From NCBI GenBank assembly GCA_001898935.1, contig MKVT01000034.1, positions 62,001 to 126,000 of the forward strand: DNA of 64,000 bases, in the 5' to 3' direction. Every line of letters begins with the position of its first letter. The first letter of the stretch is position 1. The notes under the pieces were generated by a model. That model searched no databases, was not told the origin of the DNA, and worked only from the letters and a program-made list of their open reading frames with translations. Below, in pieces: positions 51,923-61,248 of this stretch. The position numbers and the translations under genes were made by a program. This stretch comes from Paludibacter sp. 47-17. GTDB lineage: Bacteria; Bacteroidota; Bacteroidia; Bacteroidales; Paludibacteraceae.

Positions 51923-53094
51923 GGTTTTGTGCATATTGAAATAAGATTTTGATTCTCTGCATTTTTAAAGGCAAAGATATACCATTCTCCGCCATCACGT
52001 AATTTAGCTTTCTTCCGCAATTCGTCGACACTCATCGGAAAATTCCGAACACTGATATTGGCAGCCGGATATACCTGTTGCAAATACCTGTAGGTTTGTT
52101 TGGTGAGCAGTTTTGTCTCCCGTATATTGAAAATTCGCCCGGGAAAATCGGGGATATATGCGGTTGATGTAAATAAGTGTGTATTTGGATGAAATTTATG
52201 CAGGTTAAAGTGACGGGCAATAGCATTGAACGCTCCCGATTTCAGGATGGCGGCATTGGGTTCATAAAGGTAATCAAGAGGAACCGATGCATAGGCAATA
52301 GGTGGCGAGTTTTTCGATTCATCCAATTCGAATTGCTGAACCACATTGTTTTTCAGATAGTTGAAACATCTGATTTTAATATTATTCTGTTTCTGATCGC
52401 TTGAGAGTAAAAATATAAGCTCTTTGCATTCGTTTTCCACAGCCACGATATCGATCTGCCGGGTACCGGGTAAATCTACAATCGCTTTATGCAAATCCAA
52501 CATGGGCGACAGTTTTACCATTACAGTTTTTGCGTTTACCAGCAACTTGGGGAGCATCCGGGTCAGATCAGGTTCACAATCGCTTATATGTACCGTTTTA
52601 TGCCCCGATGCATCGCGACGATGCGGATCAATATACACCCAATCGACCGAGGGCATGGAAACAATATAATCGTCGGCCGATTGGTTGACTACCTGATAAC
52701 CTTGCAAACCCAGCACCCTGAAATTATGCCTTGCAAGTGCACAAAGTTCTTCTTGTCTTTCAACATATGTGCTACTTTCAAAATTTTGTGCCAGATAATA
52801 AAAATCGACTCCAAATCCACCTGTCAAATCAACAAGACTTTTACCTTTTGCAATTTTTGCCTTATGTACCGCAGTTTGTTCCGATGAACATTGTTCAAGC
52901 GACAATTGAACAGGATACAATACATTTAACTCATTGTAAAACTGTGGTAATTTGGTACGAATTCTCTTTCGTGATGCTATTTGTCTTACGGCCATTGCCA
53001 TATCGACTTCAGGATAACGATGAGCCTGCAATGAAAGTTGCAACGGATCGTCGTCGGCATGTTTTATTATAAATTGAAGCGTTGTACTATTCAT
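51919..53094 (-). CDS. SAM methyltransferase-fold protein with THUMP-like domain (PG_1098-type)
   Basis: 391 residues. SLVDLTGGFGVDFYYLAQNF is the SAM motif I region and DWVYIDPHRRDASG an acidic/DPHR motif II typical of the Bacteroidetes PG_1098 family, whose C-terminus (after about 260) is a ferredoxin-like THUMP-type domain (here DFPGRIFNIRETKLLTKQT). Probably an RNA-modifying enzyme; no substrate is known. The start lies only five bases after a TAnnTTTG box, so the mRNA is likely leaderless. The stop overlaps the sirtuin start. Confidence 0.84.
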   Translation of the reverse strand: MNSTTLQFIIKHADDDPLQLSLQAHRYPEVDMAMAVRQIASRKRIRTKLPQFYNELNVLYPVQLSLEQCSSEQTAVHKAKIAKGKSLVDLTGGFGVDFYYLAQNFESSTYVERQEELCALARHNFRVLGLQGYQVVNQSADDYIVSMPSVDWVYIDPHRRDASGHKTVHISDCEPDLTRMLPKLLVNAKTVMVKLSPMLDLHKAIVDLPGTRQIDIVAVENECKELIFLLSSDQKQNNIKIRCFNYLKNNVVQQFELDESKNSPPIAYASVPLDYLYEPNAAILKSGAFNAIARHFNLHKFHPNTHLFTSTAYIPDFPGRIFNIRETKLLTKQTYRYLQQVYPAANISVRNFPMSVDELRKKAKLRDGGEWYIFAFKNAENQNLISICTKP

Positions 53095-53098
53095 ACTG

Positions 53099-53106
53099 CA
53101 AAGATA
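53099..53106 (-). promoter_or_regulatory. -7 box TATCTTTG almost touching a start codon
   Basis: Minus-strand TATCTTTG ends five bases before the ATG at 53094. The predicted transcription start coincides with or adjoins the A of ATG; see findings. Confidence 0.55.
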
Positions 53107-53221
53107 TCTTTTTTATGCATATTATTTTTTTTTGAAAAAAAATCGTTTTGCCGGTGTTTTGTCACAATTAAAGATTATTTTTACAATTGATAAGCAGAAA
53201 TAAAATTAAACAAATAAATCA

Positions 53222-54406
53222 ATGAAAATCAGAACAATACCGCTATTTGTACTTGCATTGATTTCGTTTATGCCAGCAAAGGCACAGTTGGTTAACGAAC
53301 TTAAAAACTATATCGACTCTACCGAAGTCATTCTTAATAATGGTAGGCGAATGGTTTATCAGAAACTGGCTGCAGGCGATATTCAGAAGGCAACCGAAGT
53401 ATATTACTACCTGAAAGAAGAAGCTGCTCAACGCCATTGCTATGCCTTCACCCTCAATGAAGAACTCTATATCAGCCTGTTGATTACCGATTTGGATAAT
53501 TGGTTCGCGATAGCACGTAATTACAAGGAAATAAACAAATTAACCGCTTGTTACCAGTTTACAGAGGACTACGTCGAACGTTTTTTCAGATTAACCCTGA
53601 AAAATTTATCACGTATCGAGGCTCAACTGGAACAACAATCGTTGCCCTCCGACGAATCGGAATTGATTGCTTTGTTTTTACACCTTTTAAAAGCCGAAAC
53701 GCCCGACGAACTATATTCGGCATGTTACAAAGCATTTAAACGCCATTATCCGGCTTCAGTCTATAATGAATTTATAACCGGCTTTATGCCGAAGCCCAAG
53801 GTAAAAGGCGCTTTTAGCATGAGCATGGGCCCTACTTTTGTAGCTCCCGCAGGTAATTTAGGCAAAGTATATAAGCCCGGTACCTTATTTAATATTACTT
53901 TTGATTTCAATTTCGGTAAACTTTACAGCGGTTTTCACGTCGATGGAGGTTTGCTGGATCTGAAAATACCCATTAACTTTACCAATCAAATGGGGCAGGT
54001 GGTTCAAAGTTTTAAGGCCGGCGATTCTTTTTCGTTTATGGGCGGCGGAATTTACGCAGGCTATTTCCTGCTACGTAATGATCGGTTTCAGATCGCCCCC
54101 TATCTTAATCTAGGGGGCTATACCTTCGAAAGTTCATTATATGCAGACAGTAATTCGGATAATCAGGAATTTCAGATTTTTGACTCGTTCGTATTCGGTC
54201 CCGGTTTGCATACCGAATTAAAACTAACTGAGTTTTCACTCAATCCGTATTATTATGGTTACATGCCAGGTATGGAAACAACCAGTTATATAAGTTTAAA
54301 ACTGGATATAGGTTATGATATTGTAACAAAAAAAGTAAGCCCCGATTTTAAAGGCAACCTACCCTATATTCGGATGGGTTTAATCTGGGGTTTCGGTAAT
54401 TTTTAA
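53222..54406 (+). CDS. unrecognised protein with helical N-terminus and outer-membrane barrel-like C-terminus
   Basis: 394 residues. A signal peptide ends around MPAKAQ. The first half (30-190) is helical with many paired charged and aromatic residues (VYYYLKEEAAQRHCYAFTL). The second half (from KVKGAFSMSMGPTFVAPAG) is alternating beta strands with glycine/aromatic pattern (GGGIYAGYFLL, SLKLDIGYDIV, IRMGLIWGFGNF), ending in phenylalanine as barrel proteins do. I recognise no named family. Likely an outer-membrane protein. It starts an operon with the DUF4494 gene (10-base gap), yggS and folC. A weak -7-like TATTTTTA lies at 53176-53183. Confidence 0.7.
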   Translation: MKIRTIPLFVLALISFMPAKAQLVNELKNYIDSTEVILNNGRRMVYQKLAAGDIQKATEVYYYLKEEAAQRHCYAFTLNEELYISLLITDLDNWFAIARNYKEINKLTACYQFTEDYVERFFRLTLKNLSRIEAQLEQQSLPSDESELIALFLHLLKAETPDELYSACYKAFKRHYPASVYNEFITGFMPKPKVKGAFSMSMGPTFVAPAGNLGKVYKPGTLFNITFDFNFGKLYSGFHVDGGLLDLKIPINFTNQMGQVVQSFKAGDSFSFMGGGIYAGYFLLRNDRFQIAPYLNLGGYTFESSLYADSNSDNQEFQIFDSFVFGPGLHTELKLTEFSLNPYYYGYMPGMETTSYISLKLDIGYDIVTKKVSPDFKGNLPYIRMGLIWGFGNF

Positions 54407-54416
54407 ATAAAATAAA

Positions 54417-54872
54417 ATGCACAATTGGTTTGAATGTAAAGTAAAACTGGAAAAAACAGTGGATGACGGTAAAATCGTCAAAGTGGGTGAGTCGTATTTG
54501 GTAGATGCGCTTTCGTTTACCGAAGCTGAAGAGCGTATGGTGGAAGAAATGAAACCGTTTATCAGTGGCGAATTCCAGATTGCAAACATTAAAAGAGTAA
54601 AAATCAGTGAATTGTTTTTCAACGACAATGGTGATAAATGGTATCGTTGTAAAGTAAATTTTGTTACATTCGACGAAGAAAAGGGGGTTGAAAAGCGAAG
54701 TCCTGTGTTAATGATGGTTCAAGCGGGCGATTTCAGAGCGGCTCTCGACGGACTTACCGAGGGCATGAAAGGAACAATGGCCGATTGGGAGGTAGCTGTG
54801 ATTTCCGAAACAACCATCATGGATGTGTTTCGCTACGATGCTGAATTTAAAAAGAGTTCTCCCGAATCATGA
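54417..54872 (+). CDS. DUF4494-family protein
   Basis: 151 residues, MHNWFECKVKLEKTVDDGK at the start, then SYLVDALSFTEAEERMVEEM and NDNGDKWYRCKVNFVTFDEE, which is the Bacteroidetes DUF4494 pattern (two similar beta-alpha repeats with W-F/Y-x-C-K-V). Function unknown. No signal peptide, so probably cytoplasmic. It overlaps the start of yggS by four bases. Confidence 0.85.
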   Translation: MHNWFECKVKLEKTVDDGKIVKVGESYLVDALSFTEAEERMVEEMKPFISGEFQIANIKRVKISELFFNDNGDKWYRCKVNFVTFDEEKGVEKRSPVLMMVQAGDFRAALDGLTEGMKGTMADWEVAVISETTIMDVFRYDAEFKKSSPES

Positions 54873-55537
54873 TCACTAAAAATTTACAGCAGTTACGGCA
54901 ATCCATCCCCGAGGAGGTGACTTTGGTATGCGTGTCAAAATTCCACAGTGAAGATGCTATCCTGGAAGCATATAATGCCGGCGAACGTGTATTCGGCGAA
55001 AGCAAGGTGCAGGAGCTGACTGCTAAACAGCAAAATTTACCCGACGATATTCAGTGGCATTTCATCGGGCATTTACAAACCAACAAAGTTAAATACCTGG
55101 TCCCGTTCGTCCAGTTGATTCACGGTGTTGACTCTGTTAAACTACTTGTAGAGATTAACAAACAAGCAGCTAAATACCAACGAATTGTCGATTGCCTGCT
55201 ACAGGTTCATATTGCCAGTGAAGCTACCAAATTCGGGTTCTCTGAAGCTGAATTACTCGACTTCTTAAGGTCGGACGATTGGAGAAACCTTCACTATGTC
55301 AGAATTCGTGGTCTGATGGGGATGGCTACATTTACCGATAATGAGGTTCAGGTCGGCAAAGAGTTCAAATCCTTGAAAAATTTATTTGAGCTCATAAAGT
55401 CAGAATTTTCCGGACGTTTGCAACAATTCGATGTACTTTCGATGGGGATGTCCGACGATTACCGGTTGGCTATTACCGAAGGAAGCAACATGGTGCGCAT
55501 TGGAAGTAAAATCTTTGGTCATCGTTTCTATCCATGA
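54869..55537 (+). CDS. yggS: YggS-family PLP-binding protein
   Basis: 222 residues. Fold type III PLP-binding protein that controls cellular PLP levels; it has no known catalytic reaction. K24 in VCVSKFHSEDAI binds PLP. GERVFGESKVQEL, QWHFIGHLQTNKVKYLVP and the C-terminal LSMGMSDDYRLAITEGSNMVRIGSKIFG are family signatures. It overlaps both neighbours (DUF4494 and folC) by four bases, so expression is coupled. Confidence 0.95.
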   Translation: MITKNLQQLRQSIPEEVTLVCVSKFHSEDAILEAYNAGERVFGESKVQELTAKQQNLPDDIQWHFIGHLQTNKVKYLVPFVQLIHGVDSVKLLVEINKQAAKYQRIVDCLLQVHIASEATKFGFSEAELLDFLRSDDWRNLHYVRIRGLMGMATFTDNEVQVGKEFKSLKNLFELIKSEFSGRLQQFDVLSMGMSDDYRLAITEGSNMVRIGSKIFGHRFYP

Positions 55538-56808
55538 ATTATCTGCAATCGTTAGAGTATTTGTACAACCGTCTGCCTGTTTTTCATTTAACAGGAGGTG
55601 CTGCATACAAGCCTGGACTCGACAACACCATCAGGCTACTGGAGGCCCTCGATAATCCGCACCGGAAATTTAAAACAATCCACGTTGCCGGCACCAACGG
55701 CAAGGGTTCTGTTTCACATATGCTGTCGGCAGTATTGCAGCAATCGGGCTACAAAACCGGATTGTACACATCGCCCCATCTGGTCGATTTCGGTGAGCGT
55801 ATCCGCATAAATGGGAACATGATTGACCAGGAGTATGTGGTTCAATTTGTCGAAAACCACAAGGATTTGGTGGAACAGGTGCAACCTTCCTTTTTCGAAC
55901 TCACTATGGCGATGGCTTTCAGTTATTTTGCTCAACAACAGATCGACATAGCTGTAATTGAAACCGGCTTAGGAGGTCGGCTCGACAGTACCAATATTGT
56001 AAGCCCGGACTTGAGTATTATAACGAATATCGGTTTCGATCATACCGAATTTCTGGGCAACACTTTATCGCAAATTGCATTTGAAAAAGCTGGAATCATA
56101 AAACCCGGAGTTCCGGTAGTGATTGGAGAAGTACTGGCTGAAACCAGACCTGTATTTGTACAAAAAGCAACTGAAACAGCAAGTAAATTGGTTTTTGCTG
56201 AAGAAAAGTACAGGTTGCATGCTGTTGGAACCACAGCCAATGAACTTGTCGTATCCGATGGAGTCGACCACTGGATCTCAGGCCTGACAGGTAATTATCA
56301 ACTTAAAAATATTGCCGCATTGCTGGCGTCTGTCGACGAATTACGACTGTCCGGATACTACATTTCTGCTACCAGCCTGAAAATAGGGCTGCACAATGTA
56401 TGTAAACTTACAGGATTACGAGGACGATGGGAAGTTTTAGCTGAAAATCCCTTGCTAATTGCCGACACAGGTCATAACGTGCAAGGAATAAATGCTGTAG
56501 TACAACAACTTAGCAACTACAACAAATCAATCCATATAGTAATCGGTATGGTTAACGATAAAGATGTAAGCGGGGTACTTCACCTATTACCCAAAGCTGC
56601 ATCCTATTATTTCACCAACGCTCAGGTGAAGCGAGCCTTACCTTCAGCCGAATTAAAAAAGGCCGCTACCAAGGTAGGGCTCAACGGCAACGACTATCCG
56701 TCTATCCGGCACGCTTTGCAAGCGGCTTTGCAAGCAGCCGGACCCGACGATCTTATTCTAATCACAGGAAGTAATTTTGTAGTAGGAGAGGCGCTTACTG
56801 TTCTTTAA
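55534..56808 (+). CDS. folC: folylpolyglutamate synthase / dihydrofolate synthase
   Basis: 424 residues. Adds glutamate to dihydropteroate and to folates. G53-T-N-G-K-G-S59 is the ATP loop in IHVAGTNGKGSVSHML; TSPHLVDFGERIRINGN is the folate loop; VIETGLGGRLDSTNIV and TNIGFDHTEFLG are conserved ligase motifs. LLIADTGHNVQGI is the C-terminal domain H-N motif (DGAHN-like). Start overlaps yggS by four bases. Its last 14 bases overlap the convergent TPR gene. Confidence 0.95.
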   Translation: MNYLQSLEYLYNRLPVFHLTGGAAYKPGLDNTIRLLEALDNPHRKFKTIHVAGTNGKGSVSHMLSAVLQQSGYKTGLYTSPHLVDFGERIRINGNMIDQEYVVQFVENHKDLVEQVQPSFFELTMAMAFSYFAQQQIDIAVIETGLGGRLDSTNIVSPDLSIITNIGFDHTEFLGNTLSQIAFEKAGIIKPGVPVVIGEVLAETRPVFVQKATETASKLVFAEEKYRLHAVGTTANELVVSDGVDHWISGLTGNYQLKNIAALLASVDELRLSGYYISATSLKIGLHNVCKLTGLRGRWEVLAENPLLIADTGHNVQGINAVVQQLSNYNKSIHIVIGMVNDKDVSGVLHLLPKAASYYFTNAQVKRALPSAELKKAATKVGLNGNDYPSIRHALQAALQAAGPDDLILITGSNFVVGEALTVL

Positions 56809-58843
56809 AGCGTTGTATCAAATTATAAGCTCCATAAATACCGGATTCTCCAGCCTTACTGAGATCGGCAAGTCCTTTGGTTTCTTCACCGGTAAACAAA
56901 TAAGTTAAGCCCCGGTTGAAATAGGCTTCTGCAAAATTTCGATCCTGGTCTATTGCTTTCGAATACAATTGAATGGCCGTTTTAAAGTCTTTCTGAGCGC
57001 TCAGGATGTTGGCCTTATTGTAGTATGCAAAAGAAAAATCAGGTTGTAACTCATTGACTTTATCTAAATCGCGGAGCACCATTTCTATATCCAGTTTATA
57101 TTCGTTATCGGGAACAAGTGGCTCCCGGTTATCCGCAAACGTAGAAGACTGGTTCTCCCGAGCCGTGTTTTTACGATAATCGGTATATTTATACCGGATA
57201 TTGGCCCTCATAAAATAGGCCAACACAAAATCGCCACGTAACTGAATAGCCTTATTCAAATCCTCGATCGAATTGGTAAAATCCTGAATAAGAGCATATT
57301 CCAATGCTCTGTAAAAATACAGATCGGCATCATCTTCTTTTTCACGCAATTGTGACGTAATGGTATTAATATGATCAAAATGCTGTTGGATTAATTCAGT
57401 GGTTAGCGGGATTTCAAGCGCCGTAATTTTGATTGTTGCCGGTAAAATCTTTTTTCGGTTGTATTCCGCTATTAAAGGATGATACAAGGTAGTACGCCTT
57501 AATTGGTCGTCTTTTGAATAATAACTGATTACAAAATTTCGTTCGTTCACCACATCTACAAACCGACGTTGCACCTGTCCTCTGCGCAGATCCGAATACT
57601 TGGATTCATAGGTATGTTCATCAATATTCTGCGTAGCATAACGATTAAAGACATCGGTTTTCTTACTGGTTTTCTCACCCGGTTGTTCTTCTGCTATTTT
57701 ATTCTTAGCAGCCAGATCCTGCTTCATTTTCTGACGGATTTTATCCTTATCACGATCGAGTTCGTATGCTTTTTGTCGGAATCGATAAGCTTCCCGGACA
57801 TTATTTAATCCATCGTATGCCTGCGCAATCCCCCAATAGGCTGGAAGAAAAAACTCGTGCTGTTTTAATATCAACTGATAATCCCGGATGGCCTCTCTGT
57901 AGTTTTTCAGTTTGAGTTCCAGCACTGCTTTACTATAGCGCGCTTCCATTAGTGTGCTGTCCATTTTCAACACTTGAACAAAATCGGACAGGGCATTATT
58001 ATCATCTCCCAAATCCGAACGAAGTATCCCGCGATTAAGAAAAGCGAGCAAACTTTTCGGCTCCAGTTCGATGGCTTTGTCATAATCTTTTAAAGCGTCC
58101 ATAAACCGCCGTTCCTGTACATTGATTATACCGCGGTTCATATAGTCGCCGAAATGAGGCGATTTCAGACCTATCGCCCTCGAATAATCGTCGTATGCAG
58201 CCTTTAAGTCGTTTTTCTGATGACGCAAAAGAGCACGGGCACTCCATCCTATATGCGACGAACTGTCGGCTTGAATCAATTTGGTAAAACTAAGTTCAGC
58301 CCCTAAAGTATCTTTGAGCGACAACTGGATGCGGCCTTTTTCATAATAGAGCTGCGAATTACGAGGATTCAGTTTCATCATCTGTTCCACATCCTGTAAG
58401 GCTGCTTCATAATTGCCCAAACGCTCGTTGGCATCCATCCGGCTCAATTTAAGATGCTGACTGGTAGGGCTAAATTCGATTGCTTTTGTAAAATCGTCAG
58501 CAGCACCTTTATAATTCCCCAGGCGCATCCGGCTGAAACCTCTTGCGTAATAGGCCTCCGGCAAAAAAGGATTTCGTTGAATCGCTTCCGTTCCATCCAG
58601 CTCAGCCCCTTCAAAATCGCCCAGTTGTATTTTTGCAATACTGCGATACATATACGGTTCTGCCAAAAATGGTTTGATATCGATTACCTGGTTAAAGTAC
58701 TGTATCGACAAAACATAATCTTCAAAATAAAGGGCATTACGACCAATCGTCAGAATACGATCGGTATTTAACTGCGAATAGCCCTGTAACAAGGGCAGTA
58801 ACAGTAGAAATGAAAGTAGCGGATATTTTAACCGTTTACTCAT
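56795..58843 (-). CDS. tetratricopeptide-repeat envelope protein
   Basis: About 682 residues from the start at 58843 (MSKRLKYPLLSFLLLLP), which gives a good signal peptide and an eight-base overlap with the PBP1A gene; an upstream ATG at 58876 would sit deeper in that gene. Around ten TPR units (for example YFNQVIDIKPFLAEPYMYRS, AIQLYSKAIDQDRNFAEAYF) fill residues 30-370 and 490-680. A non-TPR stretch around 380-480 holds a lysine-rich linker (DKDKIRQKMKQDLAAKNK). Probably a scaffolding protein in the periplasm or on the outer membrane, made together with the transpeptidase. Confidence 0.88.
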   Translation of the reverse strand: MSKRLKYPLLSFLLLLPLLQGYSQLNTDRILTIGRNALYFEDYVLSIQYFNQVIDIKPFLAEPYMYRSIAKIQLGDFEGAELDGTEAIQRNPFLPEAYYARGFSRMRLGNYKGAADDFTKAIEFSPTSQHLKLSRMDANERLGNYEAALQDVEQMMKLNPRNSQLYYEKGRIQLSLKDTLGAELSFTKLIQADSSSHIGWSARALLRHQKNDLKAAYDDYSRAIGLKSPHFGDYMNRGIINVQERRFMDALKDYDKAIELEPKSLLAFLNRGILRSDLGDDNNALSDFVQVLKMDSTLMEARYSKAVLELKLKNYREAIRDYQLILKQHEFFLPAYWGIAQAYDGLNNVREAYRFRQKAYELDRDKDKIRQKMKQDLAAKNKIAEEQPGEKTSKKTDVFNRYATQNIDEHTYESKYSDLRRGQVQRRFVDVVNERNFVISYYSKDDQLRRTTLYHPLIAEYNRKKILPATIKITALEIPLTTELIQQHFDHINTITSQLREKEDDADLYFYRALEYALIQDFTNSIEDLNKAIQLRGDFVLAYFMRANIRYKYTDYRKNTARENQSSTFADNREPLVPDNEYKLDIEMVLRDLDKVNELQPDFSFAYYNKANILSAQKDFKTAIQLYSKAIDQDRNFAEAYFNRGLTYLFTGEETKGLADLSKAGESGIYGAYNLIQRFKEQ

Positions 58844-61151
58844 CAAAAGTGTTTTCTTCACATCCTTCATTGGCATTGAACGACTCGGGAATATTAAAAC
58901 CTTCCGACGATGAATAACCCAGCGAACTATCAGAAAGTACTTTTTTCATGTATAAGGCCCAAATCGGCAGTGCCATACTTGCTCCCTGACCGTCGGCAAT
59001 GCCATCAAAGTGAATTGAACGGTCTTCGCCACCGACCCAGACACCCGACACCAACGAAGGTGTAAAGCCCATGAACCAACCGTCGGAATTATTCTGCGTG
59101 GTACCCGTTTTTCCTCCCATTGGCATTGTCAGCCCATATCGGCTTCGTATGCGGCCACCGGTACCGCCATCCACTACGCTCCGCATCATATAAATCATTT
59201 TATACGCGGTCGATTCACTGAAAATTTCATGCATTTGCGGATTAAATGTTGCAATAACATTCCCATTGGCATCTTCAATTCTCGTTACAAACAGAGGCTC
59301 TACACGTATTCCCTTATTGGGAAAGGCTGTATATGCATCCACCATTTCAGCCACCGATATATCGGCCGGACCCAAACAAAGCGATACTACAGCATCGAGT
59401 TGGCTTCGAATTCCAAACGAACGCATGAGTTTAACAAGCGCTTCCGGAGTAAACATATTCATCAGGTAGGCCGAAATCCAGTTGTTGGAGTTGGCAAGTG
59501 CCCACCGTAACGTAACTTCCTGTCCGATGCGGGTACGACCTGAATTTCGCGGCGACCAGTCGCGTCCATTACCATCTTTAATAGTAATGGGTTGATTCAC
59601 CACCTTATCGCAGGGCCACAAACCTTCCTCCATCGCCAATGTATACAAATAGGGTTTTATGGTTGAACCTACCTGACGCTTTCCTTGAGTTGCCATATCG
59701 TACTGGAAATGAGTGTAGTTAGGTCCGCCTACATATGCTTTCACATGTCCATTTTTGGGATCCATCGACATAAAGCCCGTTCGCAGGAAATGTTTGATAT
59801 AGCGTATTGAATCCATCGGGGTTAACACGGTATCGATCATTCCATCATAGGAAAACACCTGCATTTCCACTTTGGTGGCAAACGAACGTTTTATTTCAGA
59901 ATCGGAAGCACCCGATTTTTTCAACATCCGGTATCTTTCGGAGTCTTTCATTGCCCGGTTGAGCGAATTCTGAATCTCTTCCGGCGATACATGCCTGGAA
60001 AAAGGTGCATACGAACGTCCCTTTTTTTCCCTGAAAAAACTCCGTTGCAAATCTTTAAGATGCTCAGCGACCGCTTCTTCAGCATATTTTTGCATTCTGG
60101 AGTCTATAGTTGTATAAATTTTCAGGCCGTCGGTATATATATTATAAGGAGAACCGTCCGTTTTGGTGTTCTTATTGCAAAACCCATACAAAGGATTGTT
60201 TTCCCATTGCCAGCTATCTTCGATATATTGTTGTTCCTGCCAACTGGCATAATTAGATTTGACTGGTTTTTTGGCAGTTAATGTCAACCGTAAAAACTGA
60301 CGGTAATACGTAGCTATCCCTTCTTTATGATCGCCCCGCTGAAATTCGAGCTCCAACGGCAAATTCTGCAACGAATCGCGCTGCTCTTCGGTAAGCTGTT
60401 CCGATTTTCTCATTTGATCCAATACCACATTACGGCGCTCCCGGCAACGCTCCGGATAACGACGTGGGTTGAAATACGACGGATTTTTACACATACCAAC
60501 TAAAGTAGCCGCCTGTTCAATCGTCAACCGATCCGGCGATGTATTGAAATACACTTTAGCTGCCGATTTGATACCTACTGCATTGTATAAAAAATCGAAC
60601 TGGTTAAGATAAAGGGTAATAATTTCTTCCTTGGTGTAAATACGTTCCAGTTGAACTGCAATTACCCATTCAATGGGTTTCTGCAAAGCCCGTTGAATGG
60701 CATTATCGGCATCGGGAGAATACAATTGTTTGGCCAATTGTTGCGTAATGGTACTGCCTCCACCTGCATTTTTCTGAAATAAAATCAACCGTTTCACTAA
60801 AACGCGTGCCAATGCACGGCCATCGATACCGGAATGGTCGTAAAAACGTTCATCTTCGGTTGCAATTAACGCATTAATTACATGAGGAGAAATTTGGTTG
60901 TAATTGGTTTTAATCCGATTGTCGGTACTTTCCGAAAAGCTGCCGATCAGCTTGAGATCAGACGAATACAACTCGGTGGCATATTTATTTATCGGATTCT
61001 GGAGTTGATCGATGGCCGGCAAATAACCCAACCAACCCATGCTGATGAAGAAAAACAATGCTACAATAAATACGAGAATACCTCCGAAGGCCCACCAAAA
61101 AATTCTGTTGAATGTACTTCTGAAATGGTTCGTCTGTTTAACTCCAGCCAT
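58836..61151 (-). CDS. bifunctional penicillin-binding protein 1A (transglycosylase/transpeptidase)
   Basis: 771 residues. Polymerises and crosslinks peptidoglycan. One membrane segment (about 18-40), then the transglycosylase domain: ATEDERFYDHSGIDGRAL (E99 and neighbouring acidic residues) and GGSTITQQLAKQL (130-142). The transpeptidase has S496-T-I-K499, the S-N-N motif in ALANSNNWISAYL, and K681-T-G-T in MGGKTGTTQNN. All catalytic residues are present. A TAnnTTTG box lies 20 bases upstream. The following TPR gene overlaps its end by eight bases. Confidence 0.96.
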   Translation of the reverse strand: MAGVKQTNHFRSTFNRIFWWAFGGILVFIVALFFFISMGWLGYLPAIDQLQNPINKYATELYSSDLKLIGSFSESTDNRIKTNYNQISPHVINALIATEDERFYDHSGIDGRALARVLVKRLILFQKNAGGGSTITQQLAKQLYSPDADNAIQRALQKPIEWVIAVQLERIYTKEEIITLYLNQFDFLYNAVGIKSAAKVYFNTSPDRLTIEQAATLVGMCKNPSYFNPRRYPERCRERRNVVLDQMRKSEQLTEEQRDSLQNLPLELEFQRGDHKEGIATYYRQFLRLTLTAKKPVKSNYASWQEQQYIEDSWQWENNPLYGFCNKNTKTDGSPYNIYTDGLKIYTTIDSRMQKYAEEAVAEHLKDLQRSFFREKKGRSYAPFSRHVSPEEIQNSLNRAMKDSERYRMLKKSGASDSEIKRSFATKVEMQVFSYDGMIDTVLTPMDSIRYIKHFLRTGFMSMDPKNGHVKAYVGGPNYTHFQYDMATQGKRQVGSTIKPYLYTLAMEEGLWPCDKVVNQPITIKDGNGRDWSPRNSGRTRIGQEVTLRWALANSNNWISAYLMNMFTPEALVKLMRSFGIRSQLDAVVSLCLGPADISVAEMVDAYTAFPNKGIRVEPLFVTRIEDANGNVIATFNPQMHEIFSESTAYKMIYMMRSVVDGGTGGRIRSRYGLTMPMGGKTGTTQNNSDGWFMGFTPSLVSGVWVGGEDRSIHFDGIADGQGASMALPIWALYMKKVLSDSSLGYSSSEGFNIPESFNANEGCEENTFDE

Positions 61152-61171
61152 AAATTTGTGTATTTAAACGG

Positions 61172-61179
61172 CAAATGTA
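61172..61179 (-). promoter_or_regulatory. -7 box TACATTTG of the PBP1A operon
   Basis: Minus-strand TACATTTG ends 21 bases before the ATG at 61151, predicting a leader of about 16 bases. Confidence 0.55.
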
Positions 61180-61248
61180 CAATTTTTTGCCATACATTAT
61201 TAATTTGAAAAAAGCAAACAGCTAAGGATTAACACTGATTAATGAAAA

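Noticed and set aside
53124-53150. Terminator from the T-run and A-run before 53150
   Set aside because: Only a simple T/A pairing without GC stem; no gene ends there on either strand.
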